This document shows, piece by piece, positions 41,919 through 49,983 of a stretch of DNA of 64,000 bases (its first letter is position 1; each line of letters starts with the position of its first letter). Source of the stretch: Aestuariibacter sp. A3R04 (GTDB taxonomy: Bacteria > Pseudomonadota > Gammaproteobacteria > Enterobacterales > Alteromonadaceae); assembly GCF_018860805.1 (NCBI RefSeq), contig NZ_JAHKQR010000011.1, positions 62,001 to 126,000 on the forward strand, given 5' to 3'. The notes beneath the pieces are model-generated. The model worked only from the letters and a program-made list of their open reading frames with translations. It was not told the origin of the DNA and searched no databases. A program made the translations under genes and the position numbers.

Positions 41919-42758
41919 CTATTGTCGCGCAACGCGAACATTGCTACCGGCATGCTCAAAGTTTGAGCGAAAAGGGTTGATGTCCAGACCGCCGCGTCGG
42001 GTGTATCTGGCAAATACGGTCAATTTTTCCGGTGAACAAAGCCGGTTAATATCACAAAATATTCTCTCAACGCACTGTTCGTGAAATTCATTGTGTTGGC
42101 GAAAACCAATAAGATACTTCAGCAAGGCTGATCGTTCAATTTTGGGCCCTTTATAGCGAATTTGAATACTGGCCCAGTCCGGCTGGCTAGTGATAAGACA
42201 GTTGGATTTTAACAAGTGGCTGACCAGCGTTTCCTCTACCGTGTTCGTTCCCACTTTAAGCAAGCTGCTGTCCGGGGTGTATTTGTCTACGGTAATATCG
42301 AGATCATCGATAACGTCGCCGGCTAATTCAGCCATGGTCAAAGATGAAAATGCCTCGGGAAGAACGATTCTGACTTTTACTTCACTGCCAGCACACCGGG
42401 AAAGGTCAGTCGCCAGTGTTTTCTCTACGTCATCGGGAGAGGAAAACGGGCTTTGATTGAAGCTATTAAGGTATAACTTAAAAGACTTTGATTCAATGAG
42501 CGAGGGTGAAGTCACCGGCACACGACACTCTACAATAGCGACCTGGGGCTTGCCTTTTGTATTTAACCACGATAACTCGTAACCAGTCCAAATGTCTTCT
42601 CCAGAAAACGGGAGGTTGTCGTCAGTAAGGGACAAGGTCTCCCGGCTCAGTGCCCGCGGCACGGCTTGCAACAGCAAAGGGTTATAGGTTGATTCATAGT
42701 CAACCGTTTTTCCCAACGTGAGGTGGGATGGAACCTCGAAGGTAGTTTTATCTGTCAT
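41919..42758 (-). CDS. queF: NADPH-dependent 7-cyano-7-deazaguanine reductase (two-domain type)
   Basis: QueF reduces preQ0 to preQ1 in queuosine synthesis. The 279-residue protein is the long, two-domain type: an N-terminal half with the NADPH/substrate motif [14 protein letters not shown] and a C-terminal half with the catalytic-cysteine segment [19 protein letters not shown] and [12 protein letters not shown]. It is divergent from syd, the same gene order as E. coli queF-syd. Confidence 0.95.
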   Translation of the reverse strand: MTDKTTFEVPSHLTLGKTVDYESTYNPLLLQAVPRALSRETLSLTDDNLPFSGEDIWTGYELSWLNTKGKPQVAIVECRVPVTSPSLIESKSFKLYLNSFNQSPFSSPDDVEKTLATDLSRCAGSEVKVRIVLPEAFSSLTMAELAGDVIDDLDITVDKYTPDSSLLKVGTNTVEETLVSHLLKSNCLITSQPDWASIQIRYKGPKIERSALLKYLIGFRQHNEFHEQCVERIFCDINRLCSPEKLTVFARYTRRGGLDINPFRSNFEHAGSNVRVARQ

Positions 42759-42855
42759 ATAGTCGCTGGCAACCTTAAAAACAGGGTTGTTTACATTCCT
42801 TTTTAGCCGGATTCAATGAATAATTACTCCTAGTGTAAACTAAAAGGCACCATAA

Positions 42856-43401
42856 ATGACCCTTCCCGTAGAACAAAGTTTAGATGTATTTTTTAATAAA
42901 TTCCTGAAATTAGCGCAAGAAAAAACAAAATTGCTGGAAATTGACTACGATGAAGATTGGCCATCTCCCTGTTATCAAAGTCAGGCTAAAAATGGCGAAA
43001 CCGTAAAGTGGCGCCCGGTAAGACAGTCGCCAAGGGGAACATTCGACGATTTGTCTGCAGCCCTTTCAATAAACATACATCCTGATTTCAGTGCCTATTT
43101 TTCCGCTTACTACAGCTTTCACTTGCCTGCAATAGCCAATCAGGGAGAATGTGAGTTACTGCAGGTCTGCAGCGAGCAGGATTTTAGACGACTTCAAGAA
43201 AACCTGATTGGACACGTACTTATGAAACAACGACTTAAACAATCGCCAACCTTGTTTTTTGCGCTTACTCAGGATGACGACTATATCATCTCCCTGGATA
43301 ATGGTACCGGCGAGGTGGTGCTGGAACGTGTGGGGAAGACGCCAGAACGTGTGTTGGCACCAAATATGGCGACGTTTATAACCGATCTCAATCCGATGTG
43401 A
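42856..43401 (+). CDS. syd: SecY-interacting protein Syd
   Basis: The 181-residue acidic cytosolic protein matches Syd, which binds SecY and is thought to check assembly of the translocon. Landmarks are YDEDWPSPCYQ, GETVKWRPVRQSPRG, HPDFSAYFSAYYSFHLPA and the C-terminal RVLAPNMATFITDL. A convergent hairpin follows. Confidence 0.94.
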   Translation: MTLPVEQSLDVFFNKFLKLAQEKTKLLEIDYDEDWPSPCYQSQAKNGETVKWRPVRQSPRGTFDDLSAALSINIHPDFSAYFSAYYSFHLPAIANQGECELLQVCSEQDFRRLQENLIGHVLMKQRLKQSPTLFFALTQDDDYIISLDNGTGEVVLERVGKTPERVLAPNMATFITDLNPM

Positions 43402-43407
43402 ATATGA

Positions 43408-43439
43408 CAAAGGTGCCCGATGTTAGTTGGGCACCTTTG
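43408..43439. terminator. bidirectional hairpin between syd and the coiled-coil gene
   Basis: CAAAGGTGCCC and GGGCACCTTTG form a perfect 11-bp stem with a 10-base loop between two convergent genes. T tracts are short (three), so terminator strength is moderate. Confidence 0.7.
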
Positions 43440-43445
43440 CGCTAT

Positions 43446-43730
43446 TTACTGTTTATCTGCTAAGCGTTGCTCGAGGATCTGCACTGCGGCTTCTAACTGT
43501 GTGATGCGTTTTTCCAGCAATGCTAGGTTATTTGGGCTTTCAGTAGTGTCTGTGTTTACGACTGGTCTTTTGCGGCTGGCATTGAAGCTTTTTACCGCTT
43601 CGATAGCCTGAGTCACCGATACTTTAAATGGCGCTTTATTGCGCAACAGCCCGACACTTGGCGTTAGTCCGTCTCTTTCCATTTGATGACAAACCATGAC
43701 AAGTTTTTGAATGATATCTGAGTCTGACAT
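43446..43730 (-). CDS. small hypothetical protein with C-terminal coiled coil
   Basis: From MSDSDIIQKLV the protein has 94 residues: an N-terminal helical part with DGLTPSVGLLRNKAPFKVSV, whose spacing faintly recalls KfrA-like DNA-binding N-termini, a basic linker, and a C-terminal heptad region (ALLEKRITQLEAAVQILEQ). AGGAA lies five bases before this ATG, so it is preferred to the ATG eight codons upstream. It might bind DNA as a dimer; that is a guess from pattern only. Confidence 0.72.
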   Translation of the reverse strand: MSDSDIIQKLVMVCHQMERDGLTPSVGLLRNKAPFKVSVTQAIEAVKSFNASRKRPVVNTDTTESPNNLALLEKRITQLEAAVQILEQRLADKQ

Positions 43731-43802
43731 GACATTTCCTGTAACTGACCTCATGTTTGAGGGAGAATGCTAAGAGAAAACAAGTTGGTTAAGGTAACTA
43801 AA

Positions 43803-43823
43803 TAATAGTTGCTTTAACTATTA
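43803..43823. repeat. 8-bp inverted repeat before the DUF3192 lipoprotein gene
   Basis: TAATAGTT, GCTTT, AACTATTA form a perfect AT-rich dyad in the divergent intergenic region. It could be an operator; no family is recognised. Confidence 0.5.
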
Positions 43824-43954
43824 AATAGGTTTTTTATACAATCGGTTTTTTGTTTTTTTATTTTAAATCATGTAGTTAAGAGTTGGTCTGAAAGTTGATT
43901 AAATCACTGCACTGTCAAAAACGAAAACACAATTTTGTATTAAAGGAAACAATA

Positions 43955-44314
43955 ATGAAACACGCCGTTCTCGCCCTAGCTATTTTTGCTCCCCTGACTC
44001 TGTCAGGTTGTGTTATCTCTGTAGGAGGAGATGATAGTCATTATTCGTCTGACTGGGAAGATCGCGAATACAACAATCGTCAGCATGTAGCGCAATTGGA
44101 AAACAGTATGACCTATGAATCTGTTGTTCGGAAAATGGGTGTAGCCGATTTCAATGAAATGGTGGAGAAAAACGGTCATGCTTACCGCATTCTGTTTTAC
44201 CGGACACAACGGAAAATGGACGATGGTATGACAACTAAAGATGAATGTACGCCTTTAGTATTCAGAGACGGCATGTTAGTGGGCTGGGGCGAAAGCGCTT
44301 ACCAGTATCTTTAA
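43955..44314 (+). CDS. DUF3192 family lipoprotein
   Basis: The 119-residue protein has a lipoprotein signal with LTLSGC (Cys19), then an acidic stretch and a DUF3192-type domain with YESVVRKMGVADFNE, RILFYRTQRKMDDGMTTKDE and GWGESAYQYL. It is a paralogue of the protein at 38454-38828. The ATG at 43955 follows AAAGGA; the longer frame has no ribosome site. Function unknown; outer-membrane or periplasmic location is inferred from the lipobox. Confidence 0.88.
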   Translation: MKHAVLALAIFAPLTLSGCVISVGGDDSHYSSDWEDREYNNRQHVAQLENSMTYESVVRKMGVADFNEMVEKNGHAYRILFYRTQRKMDDGMTTKDECTPLVFRDGMLVGWGESAYQYL

Positions 44315-44327
44315 CCAATACCTGCTC

Positions 44328-44362
44328 CAGGCTCGCTTTCATAGCGAGCCTGTTTGTTTTTT
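44328..44362 (+). terminator. intrinsic terminator after DUF3192 lipoprotein gene
   Basis: CAGGCTCGCT and AGCGAGCCTG form a 10-bp stem with loop TTCAT, followed by a T-rich tract. Confidence 0.88.
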
Positions 44363-44513
44363 CTCTATTTTCCTGCTTTGCCGACGAGCCAGGTATTCAG
44401 CTTAAACTAAGAGTGAAGTTAACTTTGTGTTAACAATTTGGTTTGAATTGTGTACAGTTGTTTTTTTCTGCAATACTAAAACTGTTTAGTTTACTTCTTG
44501 GGGAGATACCGTA

Positions 44514-45161
44514 ATGAATCACGCAACTGATGAAAGGGTAAAGCCTGAAAATATTCAAGCCATTTTCCTTACGGCAGACGATCTTAAAGTTGCGGCGTCT
44601 ATTCTGTATAACGCGTATTTTGATGACCCGTTGTTTATGGATATCTTCCAGGCTGAAAGAGAGGGATACGAGGGACGGTTGCGCGCTGCTATCAGAGAAG
44701 AACTCGACGCGTTTTGGGAAGCAGAGCAACCTATGATTGGCTTGTTTGACAATACCCGTTTGCTCGCCGTCACATGCCTTACTAAACCCAACAGTGACTT
44801 TTCAAGTGGACGGTTTTGGCACTGGCGTTTGAAAATGCTATTAACTGCAGGTTATTTCAGTACCAAAGCCATGGTAGAAAAAGAAGAGAAAATTCGCAAT
44901 AGTATGCCTGCGGATGCGTATCACATGGTGTCTTTTATCGCGGTACACCCATCATATCAGCATTTGGGACTGGGACATATTCTCATGAATGCTATAGACA
45001 GTATCGTTAATGAAGACAACGCCAGCGAAGGCGTTGGTGTGTTTATAAGTCTGCCCAAGTACCAGCGCTTTTTCCAGGATGGCATGTATCAGCACATCAC
45101 CAGTCTTACGATATCGCAAGTCAGCGGTGATATTATGTTTAAGCCTAAACCCTTGTCTTAG
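44514..45161 (+). CDS. GNAT-family N-acetyltransferase
   Basis: The 215-residue protein has the GNAT acetyl-CoA motif FIAVHPSYQHLGLGHILMNA (motif A, with the Q/R-x-x-G-x-G/A loop as HLGLGH) near residues 143-163, preceded by a helical half. GGGGAG stands before the ATG. Substrate unknown. It lies alone between the DUF3192 lipoprotein gene and the CsrB-like RNA gene on the same strand. Confidence 0.82.
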   Translation: MNHATDERVKPENIQAIFLTADDLKVAASILYNAYFDDPLFMDIFQAEREGYEGRLRAAIREELDAFWEAEQPMIGLFDNTRLLAVTCLTKPNSDFSSGRFWHWRLKMLLTAGYFSTKAMVEKEEKIRNSMPADAYHMVSFIAVHPSYQHLGLGHILMNAIDSIVNEDNASEGVGVFISLPKYQRFFQDGMYQHITSLTISQVSGDIMFKPKPLS

Positions 45162-45496
45162 ACGAGTTGTCGGCAAAGACGCATTGGTGCACGAATTACC
45201 CACACGTGGAACTTTTTGCTCGTCTATTATCTAAGGCGATCCCCTTTCATCGGCAATCACTTTACAGAATGGATGTAAAACCTGTTTGCACCGATGCGCA
45301 ATCCTCAGATTGCTTTGTAAGACATGTCTTACAAACGCGTGAGATATTCTACAAAGTATTGTGAAGTTTTTATTATACCAAAGTATAAAGTTATTGTTTT
45401 AATTGTACTTTTTTAAAATACGCAAAATCAATTCTGAAGTTCAGTAACTTTTTTTAAAAAAGCGTATCGCAGGAAATTTTAGCTTCAGTAATATTA
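45162..45496. other. upstream control region of the CsrB-like RNA
   Basis: A 335-base non-coding stretch, very AT-rich after 45355. It carries a GacA/UvrY-type palindrome at 45316-45333. Near the RNA start there is TAATAT (45489-45494) without a good -35, as expected for an activator-dependent promoter. No protein gene is supported. Confidence 0.75.
45316..45333. promoter_or_regulatory. GacA/UvrY upstream activating sequence
   Basis: TGTAAGACATGTCTTACA is a perfect 18-bp palindrome matching the GacA/UvrY consensus TGTAAG-N6-CTTACA. It lies about 165-180 bases before the expected start of the CsrB-like RNA, a spacing typical of csr/rsm small-RNA promoters. Confidence 0.88.
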
Positions 45497-46021
45497 GTCG
45501 TGTCACAGGGATACACGACGAGTCAGGATGATTTGCACGGAAGCCCAATGGACAACCAAAGGATTGGAATATCAGCGCAGGAGGTGCTGATAAAAAAGGA
45601 CGAAGGAAAAGGGATACGGCCAGGTAGGCTATTAGGACAACTTCAGGATTGAAGCATACTGTCAGGGAGACAGTTTGAAGGGCATAGGACGCACCGGAGG
45701 TGCATCAGGACAACGCCGGGACTGGCGATTACCACAACAGGGATGGGTGGTTCACAGGATAAAGGGAAAGGGACGAGAGTCAGGAAGGCTCATCTGGACA
45801 ACCTCAGGAGCGAGGAATATCACACGTAGGGATGTGTGATTAACAAGGGATAAAAGGAAAGGGATCTACTCATGGATTCGGGTAGCTCGCTCAGGATGAT
45901 GCGGGATTAAGACGGAAAGGGGCGTATAGGGATTTTTATCTGGATGGTAAAGGTCGCAAAGGAACGCTGAGACGGAAGCTCAAAATTTACAAAAAGCGGT
46001 GACGTCTGTCACCGCTTTTTT
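45497..46021 (+). ncRNA. csrB: CsrB-family regulatory RNA (CsrA-sequestering)
   Basis: About 525 bases with 37 GGA triplets, many displayed in hairpin loops: GTCGTGT/ACACGAC around CACAGGGAT (45497-45519), ATCAGC/GCTGAT (45571-45591), CTTCA-GGAT-TGAAG (45641-45654), ACTGTC-AGGGA-GACAGT (45658-45674), GCACC-GGA-GGTGC (45691-45703), GAGTC-AGGAA-GGCTC (45777-45791), ATCACAC/GTGTGAT (45819-45840). It ends in an intrinsic terminator. These are the hallmarks of CsrB/RsmZ RNAs that titrate CsrA. Like E. coli csrB it lies between syd and yqcC. The 5' end is approximate; it is longer than the about 370-base E. coli RNA. Confidence 0.92.
45991..46021 (+). terminator. intrinsic terminator of the CsrB-like RNA
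   Basis: AAAAAGCGGTGAC and GTCACCGCTTTTT form a 13-bp stem with loop GTCT, ending in T residues. Confidence 0.95.
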
Positions 46022-46092
46022 GTGCCTGCGTTAAACGCAATCTACCCTGGGAACATTGCTACTTTGGTTGCAAATACATTGCGGTGTTGTTA

Positions 46093-46395
46093 TTACACTC
46101 GGTATGGCGGCAAGTGGGTTCGCAGTACTTTCTTTCCTACCAAGACCATGTCGCCGGTATACCTGTCTTCACCATTACCGGAAAACTCGAACTGGAACTC
46201 AGAATGCCAATCTGGCTTACCGTATTTGAAGGTAAGTTTGGTTGATTTTCTTGCGAGTGTTAATAGTTGCAACTGGTGGGTTTCACAATAGCGGTTAATA
46301 TGCTGATATGCCGCTTCAGAAATGCCTCTGATCCGCCAAAATTGAATACCAATAAACCCCAACAGCATTGTTAGGCAAAGTTCTGCCAATGTCAT
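46093..46395 (-). CDS. DUF3301 family membrane-anchored protein
   Basis: The 100-residue protein has an N-terminal helix (LAELCLTMLLGFIGIQFW) followed by RIRGISEAAYQHINRYCETH and LQLLTLARKSTKLTF, the DUF3301 pattern. Function unknown. Its ATG overlaps the stop of the DUF3549 gene by four bases, so the two are expressed together; this pair is common next to yqcC in gammaproteobacteria as far as I recall. Confidence 0.85.
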   Translation of the reverse strand: MTLAELCLTMLLGFIGIQFWRIRGISEAAYQHINRYCETHQLQLLTLARKSTKLTFKYGKPDWHSEFQFEFSGNGEDRYTGDMVLVGKKVLRTHLPPYRV

Positions 46396-47450
46396 GATTG
46401 TTTATCACTATGTTGGGTGAACAGGCGGCCAAATGCACGGGCAAGGCGCTCACTTCGATGTGGCGAGCGCAGCACTCCAAGCACGTGTTCCCTTATTGCT
46501 GGAATTTGTACTAGGTCAGAGAAGAAGCCAGTAAATAATTTGCCGTTAAATTCGTCTCTTTCGTCTAATCTGGCTGCGTGTTCGAAAAACGTCACCAATT
46601 GCGTTGAACTTAATTGATCATAATGCCGTCCTGCGATAACACTCAGTGTGTCTATATCTAACTGAGGGCGCGCTAAAAGGTCACTCAAAGTATCCCGAAC
46701 CGCAGGATCTTTTTCGTGGGAACTCATAGCTCGCAACGCCGCGAGTGTCAGGGTTGGTGCTTTCTCAAAGCGCTCCCTTATAAAAAGACCTAGAAACGCT
46801 TTGAAAGTGGCTGTTAGCGGCACATTTTCGCAACTTTCAAGAAGTGTTTTTGCAAAATCGGGCTGAAATGATGTCAGGTTTTGTTGAAGCGTGTTGTCGT
46901 GTTCCCCAGTACTCATGGAAAGTGAAAAATCAGCCACAGCTTGAATGGAGAGTTGGCGCCAGTCAGTGATTGCAGGTGCCGCTACGTATTGCGCTACCGC
47001 TGACACACCACTGCTGAGTGGTAGAGACAAATGCGCTTTCGTGATGGCGCTGAACTGGGCCATCTGAGATTGTGTTGGAATGAAAGAGTAAGGGTTGTCG
47101 GGTAGCTTTTCTGCCTGCCTGCCTTCCACCGATTGTCCCAATGCATCGATGATGATTTGCAAGAAGTGATTGCGGGCAGCGACGACAAGAAGGCCTCTTT
47201 CGTCTACGGGGAACTTCACAAACCAAATATAGTGCTGTTTAACGGGCTTCCCTGACCAAAAAACAATGGCAAACCATGCGTGCTGCTGCCTAGGGCGGGG
47301 GCAGGGGGTTAAGCCGTTTTCTAAATCCAGGAAGGCTTGAGATTCCATTATGTGAACCCCGCGCCCGAGATCGAAAAACTGAAAGTTTGTCCCTGCATGG
47401 AGTAAAAACTCACTGAGAGTAGTAATAGTGTGCTGCTGCCTGCCTGACAT
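46392..47450 (-). CDS. DUF3549 family protein
   Basis: The 352-residue cytoplasmic protein starts MSGRQQHTITTLSEFLLHAG with AAAGAG before the ATG; the longer frame from 47519 lacks a ribosome site. Features are FQFFDLGRGVHIM, QHAWFAIVFWSG and a helical C-terminal half (repeated helices such as LAALRAMSSHEKDPAVRDTL). Function unknown. First gene of the DUF3549-DUF3301 unit, divergent from yqcC-truC. Confidence 0.85.
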   Translation of the reverse strand: MSGRQQHTITTLSEFLLHAGTNFQFFDLGRGVHIMESQAFLDLENGLTPCPRPRQQHAWFAIVFWSGKPVKQHYIWFVKFPVDERGLLVVAARNHFLQIIIDALGQSVEGRQAEKLPDNPYSFIPTQSQMAQFSAITKAHLSLPLSSGVSAVAQYVAAPAITDWRQLSIQAVADFSLSMSTGEHDNTLQQNLTSFQPDFAKTLLESCENVPLTATFKAFLGLFIRERFEKAPTLTLAALRAMSSHEKDPAVRDTLSDLLARPQLDIDTLSVIAGRHYDQLSSTQLVTFFEHAARLDERDEFNGKLFTGFFSDLVQIPAIREHVLGVLRSPHRSERLARAFGRLFTQHSDKQS

Positions 47451-47569
47451 GATCTCTTTACATTCACTTCTGATAAAAAGCGCTATGATAACGAGGTCGG
47501 TGGTATTTGACCACAGCATTCAGTGACATGGTATTATAGTGAGCTAAAGTCGTAATGTATTGAGTCGGT

Positions 47570-47890
47570 ATGGGAAACTACGTTCGGGTCGAGGGGTTGT
47601 TACAACGCCTGGAAAACACGTTAAAAAAGAGTGAGCTGTGGTCAGACAAGACTCCGGAAGAAAAGGCTTTGAGCAGTCAGCAGCCATTTGCTTGCGATAC
47701 ATTGTTGTTTGAACAGTGGCTACAGTTTATTTTTCTTCCTCGAATGCGAACACTGGTTGCGGAGAATCAGCCATTACCCGCGTCAATGGCATTGCTGCCT
47801 ATGGCTGAAATTCACCACGGCGACAATGTTGCATTGATGCGGGTGCTCGCGGAACTGGATAAAACTGTTACAAAAAGCACCGTGAAATGA
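47570..47890 (+). CDS. yqcC: YqcC family protein
   Basis: A 106-residue helical protein with LLQRLENTLKKSELW, PFACDTLLFEQWLQFIFLPRM and LPMAEIHHGDN, the YqcC pattern; function not known. Its stop overlaps the truC start (ATGA). It holds the same position beside truC as in E. coli. Confidence 0.9.
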   Translation: MGNYVRVEGLLQRLENTLKKSELWSDKTPEEKALSSQQPFACDTLLFEQWLQFIFLPRMRTLVAENQPLPASMALLPMAEIHHGDNVALMRVLAELDKTVTKSTVK

Positions 47891-48648
47891 ATGTTGTCAC
47901 TGAACAAATTGACGACAGCGTTCGTATTTTATACCAAGACGATTATTTGGTTGTTATGGACAAACCACCTGGGTTGTTAGTACACCGAAGTCCAATTGAT
48001 AAACGTGAAACAGAATTTGCAGTACAGAAGTTAAGAGACGTCGTGGGGCGGCATGTGTTTCCGGTTCACAGGCTGGACAGGCCAACGTCGGGTATTCTCG
48101 TTTTTGCTTTTGACGGTCAGACGGCGAGTAAAATGGGCCAAGCAATGATGGCCAAGCAAATTGAGAAACAATATACCGCATTGGTAAGAGGTTGGTTGAA
48201 AGGGGCCGGATTCATAGATTATGCGTTGCGTTTTAAGGCAGATAAATTTGCCGATGCCCATCGGGTTAAGCCCGTCGCTCCACAAGAAGCAACGACGGAG
48301 TACAGCGCTACAGCACACTACCGGTTGCCCTTTTCTGTCGGACGTTATTCGGAGGCGCGTTATACGCTGGTGAAGTTGCGTCCTTTTACCGGACGCAAGC
48401 ATCAGTTGCGCAGGCATTTAGTGCATTTGCGTCATCCCATCATTGGCGACACGACCCATGGGGATGGAAAGCAAAACAAATTTGCCAGAGAGGAATTGGG
48501 GTTTCGCCATCTGGCTTTGTCCTGTACATGTATGACTTTTACTCATCCGGTAACTGGCGAAGCGATTTCCGTAAGTACACAGCCACACGAGGATTTTCTT
48601 CGTTTGTTGGCTGATATAAAACGCTTTTCTGTCGAGATAAATATATAG
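47887..48648 (+). CDS. truC: tRNA pseudouridine(65) synthase
   Basis: TruC is an RluA-family pseudouridine synthase acting on tRNA position 65. The 253 residues include YLVVMDKPPGLLVHRSP, the catalytic aspartate motif FPVHRLDRPTSGILVFAFD and LRPFTGRKHQLRRHLVHL. It overlaps yqcC by four bases. No S4 domain is present, in line with TruC. Confidence 0.94.
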   Translation: MNVVTEQIDDSVRILYQDDYLVVMDKPPGLLVHRSPIDKRETEFAVQKLRDVVGRHVFPVHRLDRPTSGILVFAFDGQTASKMGQAMMAKQIEKQYTALVRGWLKGAGFIDYALRFKADKFADAHRVKPVAPQEATTEYSATAHYRLPFSVGRYSEARYTLVKLRPFTGRKHQLRRHLVHLRHPIIGDTTHGDGKQNKFAREELGFRHLALSCTCMTFTHPVTGEAISVSTQPHEDFLRLLADIKRFSVEINI

Positions 48649-48664
48649 AGCATATGAGGAAGAA

Positions 48665-49111
48665 ATGGCTGGAGTAAAGATATTAGTGGGCAGTGTGTAT
48701 GGCAATGCGCAACACGCTGCACAAATGGCGGAAGCATTGTTGGTAAAAGAGGGGATCGATTGTGAAGTGTGTGATGACCCTCAGTTGAGTGTTGTCACTG
48801 ATGCCGATGCGCTGTTGGTGATAACTTCTACTACCGGGCAAGGCGACATTCCGCCGAATCTGGAAATGTTGTTTTTAGATTTAAAGGCTCAATTTCCGTT
48901 GCTGAATCGCAAACCCTTCGCTGTGGTTGGGCTAGGGGACAGTAGTTACGGTGGAACCTATTGTGCAGCGGGCAAGCAGTGGTTTGAACTGCTGACTGAG
49001 TTACAGGGAGATGCGCTGGCGGAACTACTGGAGGTTGATGCGATGGAATGTTTTGAGCCGGAAAAACCAGTAGTGGAATTTGTCGACGGGATAAAACACG
49101 GACTAGTTTAA
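48665..49111 (+). CDS. flavodoxin (YqcA/MioC-like)
   Basis: A 148-residue single-domain flavodoxin with phosphate loop GSVYGNAQHAAQMAEAL, ITSTTGQGDIPPNLEML and GLGDSSYGGTYCAAGKQW. It is a short flavodoxin of the YqcA/MioC group and sits 16 bases after truC in the same operon, as yqcA does in E. coli. Its redox partner is unknown. Confidence 0.92.
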   Translation: MAGVKILVGSVYGNAQHAAQMAEALLVKEGIDCEVCDDPQLSVVTDADALLVITSTTGQGDIPPNLEMLFLDLKAQFPLLNRKPFAVVGLGDSSYGGTYCAAGKQWFELLTELQGDALAELLEVDAMECFEPEKPVVEFVDGIKHGLV

Positions 49112-49112
49112 C

Positions 49113-49138
49113 AAAAAGCGCGAACCTATGTTCGCGCT
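49113..49138 (-). terminator. terminator between flavodoxin and dapD genes
   Basis: AGCGCGAAC and GTTCGCGCT form a 9-bp stem with loop CTAT (plus strand). On the minus strand it is followed by TTTTTG, so it best fits termination of dapD; it may also stop the flavodoxin transcript. Confidence 0.8.
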
Positions 49139-49158
49139 CGCAAAATCAAACAAGGGGA

Positions 49159-49983
49159 TCATTCAACACTGCGCAACAGCGCATTGATACCCACTTTGGC
49201 ACGGGTTTTCGCATCTACTTTCTTCACAATTACTGCGGCATAAAGGCTGTGTGAACCGTCTTTACTTGGTAAAGAGCCAGAGACGACAACAGAGCCAGCT
49301 GGTACACGACCGTATGTCACTTCACCAGTTTCCCGATCGTAAATGCGGGTGCTTTGAGAAATATAAACGCCCATAGAAATAACTGCGCCTTCTTCGACAA
49401 TAACGCCTTCAACGATCTCCGAGCGCGCGCCTATAAAACAGTTGTCTTCGATAATTGTCGGATTTGCCTGCAAGGGTTCAAGCACGCCACCAATGCCAAC
49501 ACCTCCGGATAGGTGAACGTTTTTACCAATTTGGGCACAGGAGCCAACAGTAGCCCAAGTGTCAACCATGGTACCCTCATCAACAAATGCACCAATATTG
49601 ACATAGGATGGCATTACAACCACGTTTTTTCCTACGTATGAACCAGTGCGAACCGCGGCTGGCGGAACAATGCGAACGCCATCGGCAGCAAATTGCTCCG
49701 CAGTGTAAGCTGTATATTTAAGCGGAACTTTGTCGAAATACTGAGTTTCTCCACCATCGATAATGTCGTTATTATGCAAGCGAAAGTATAACAATACTGC
49801 TTTTTTTAACCATTGGTGAACAACCCATTCACCGGCGATCTTTTCCGCAACCCTGGCCTTGCCGCTGTTGAGATGATCTATCGCTTCTGTAACCGCCTTT
49901 CTTACTTCATCCGGGGCAGAAGAAGGCGACAAAGCATCGCGGTTTTCAAAGGCGTCTTCAATAATGGCTTTTAAATCATTCAT
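49159..49983 (-). CDS. dapD: 2,3,4,5-tetrahydropyridine-2,6-dicarboxylate N-succinyltransferase
   Basis: DapD succinylates tetrahydrodipicolinate in lysine/meso-diaminopimelate synthesis. The 274 residues have an N-terminal helical domain and a left-handed parallel beta-helix with hexapeptide repeats: [40 protein letters not shown] and [19 protein letters not shown]. Its ATG overlaps the glnD stop (ATGA), and the order map-glnD-dapD matches E. coli. Confidence 0.97.
   Translation of the reverse strand: MNDLKAIIEDAFENRDALSPSSAPDEVRKAVTEAIDHLNSGKARVAEKIAGEWVVHQWLKKAVLLYFRLHNNDIIDGGETQYFDKVPLKYTAYTAEQFAADGVRIVPPAAVRTGSYVGKNVVVMPSYVNIGAFVDEGTMVDTWATVGSCAQIGKNVHLSGGVGIGGVLEPLQANPTIIEDNCFIGARSEIVEGVIVEEGAVISMGVYISQSTRIYDRETGEVTYGRVPAGSVVVSGSLPSKDGSHSLYAAVIVKKVDAKTRAKVGINALLRSVE

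Noticed and set aside
45167..45364. 65-codon plus-strand frame after the GNAT gene
   Set aside because: It crosses the GacA/UvrY palindrome and has no ribosome site or similarity.
45500..45990. Regularly repeated AGGA/GGGA units taken as a CRISPR or tandem repeat array
   Set aside because: Units are short and unevenly spaced, with no constant repeat or spacer length; they lie in hairpin loops, which fits a CsrB-type RNA.
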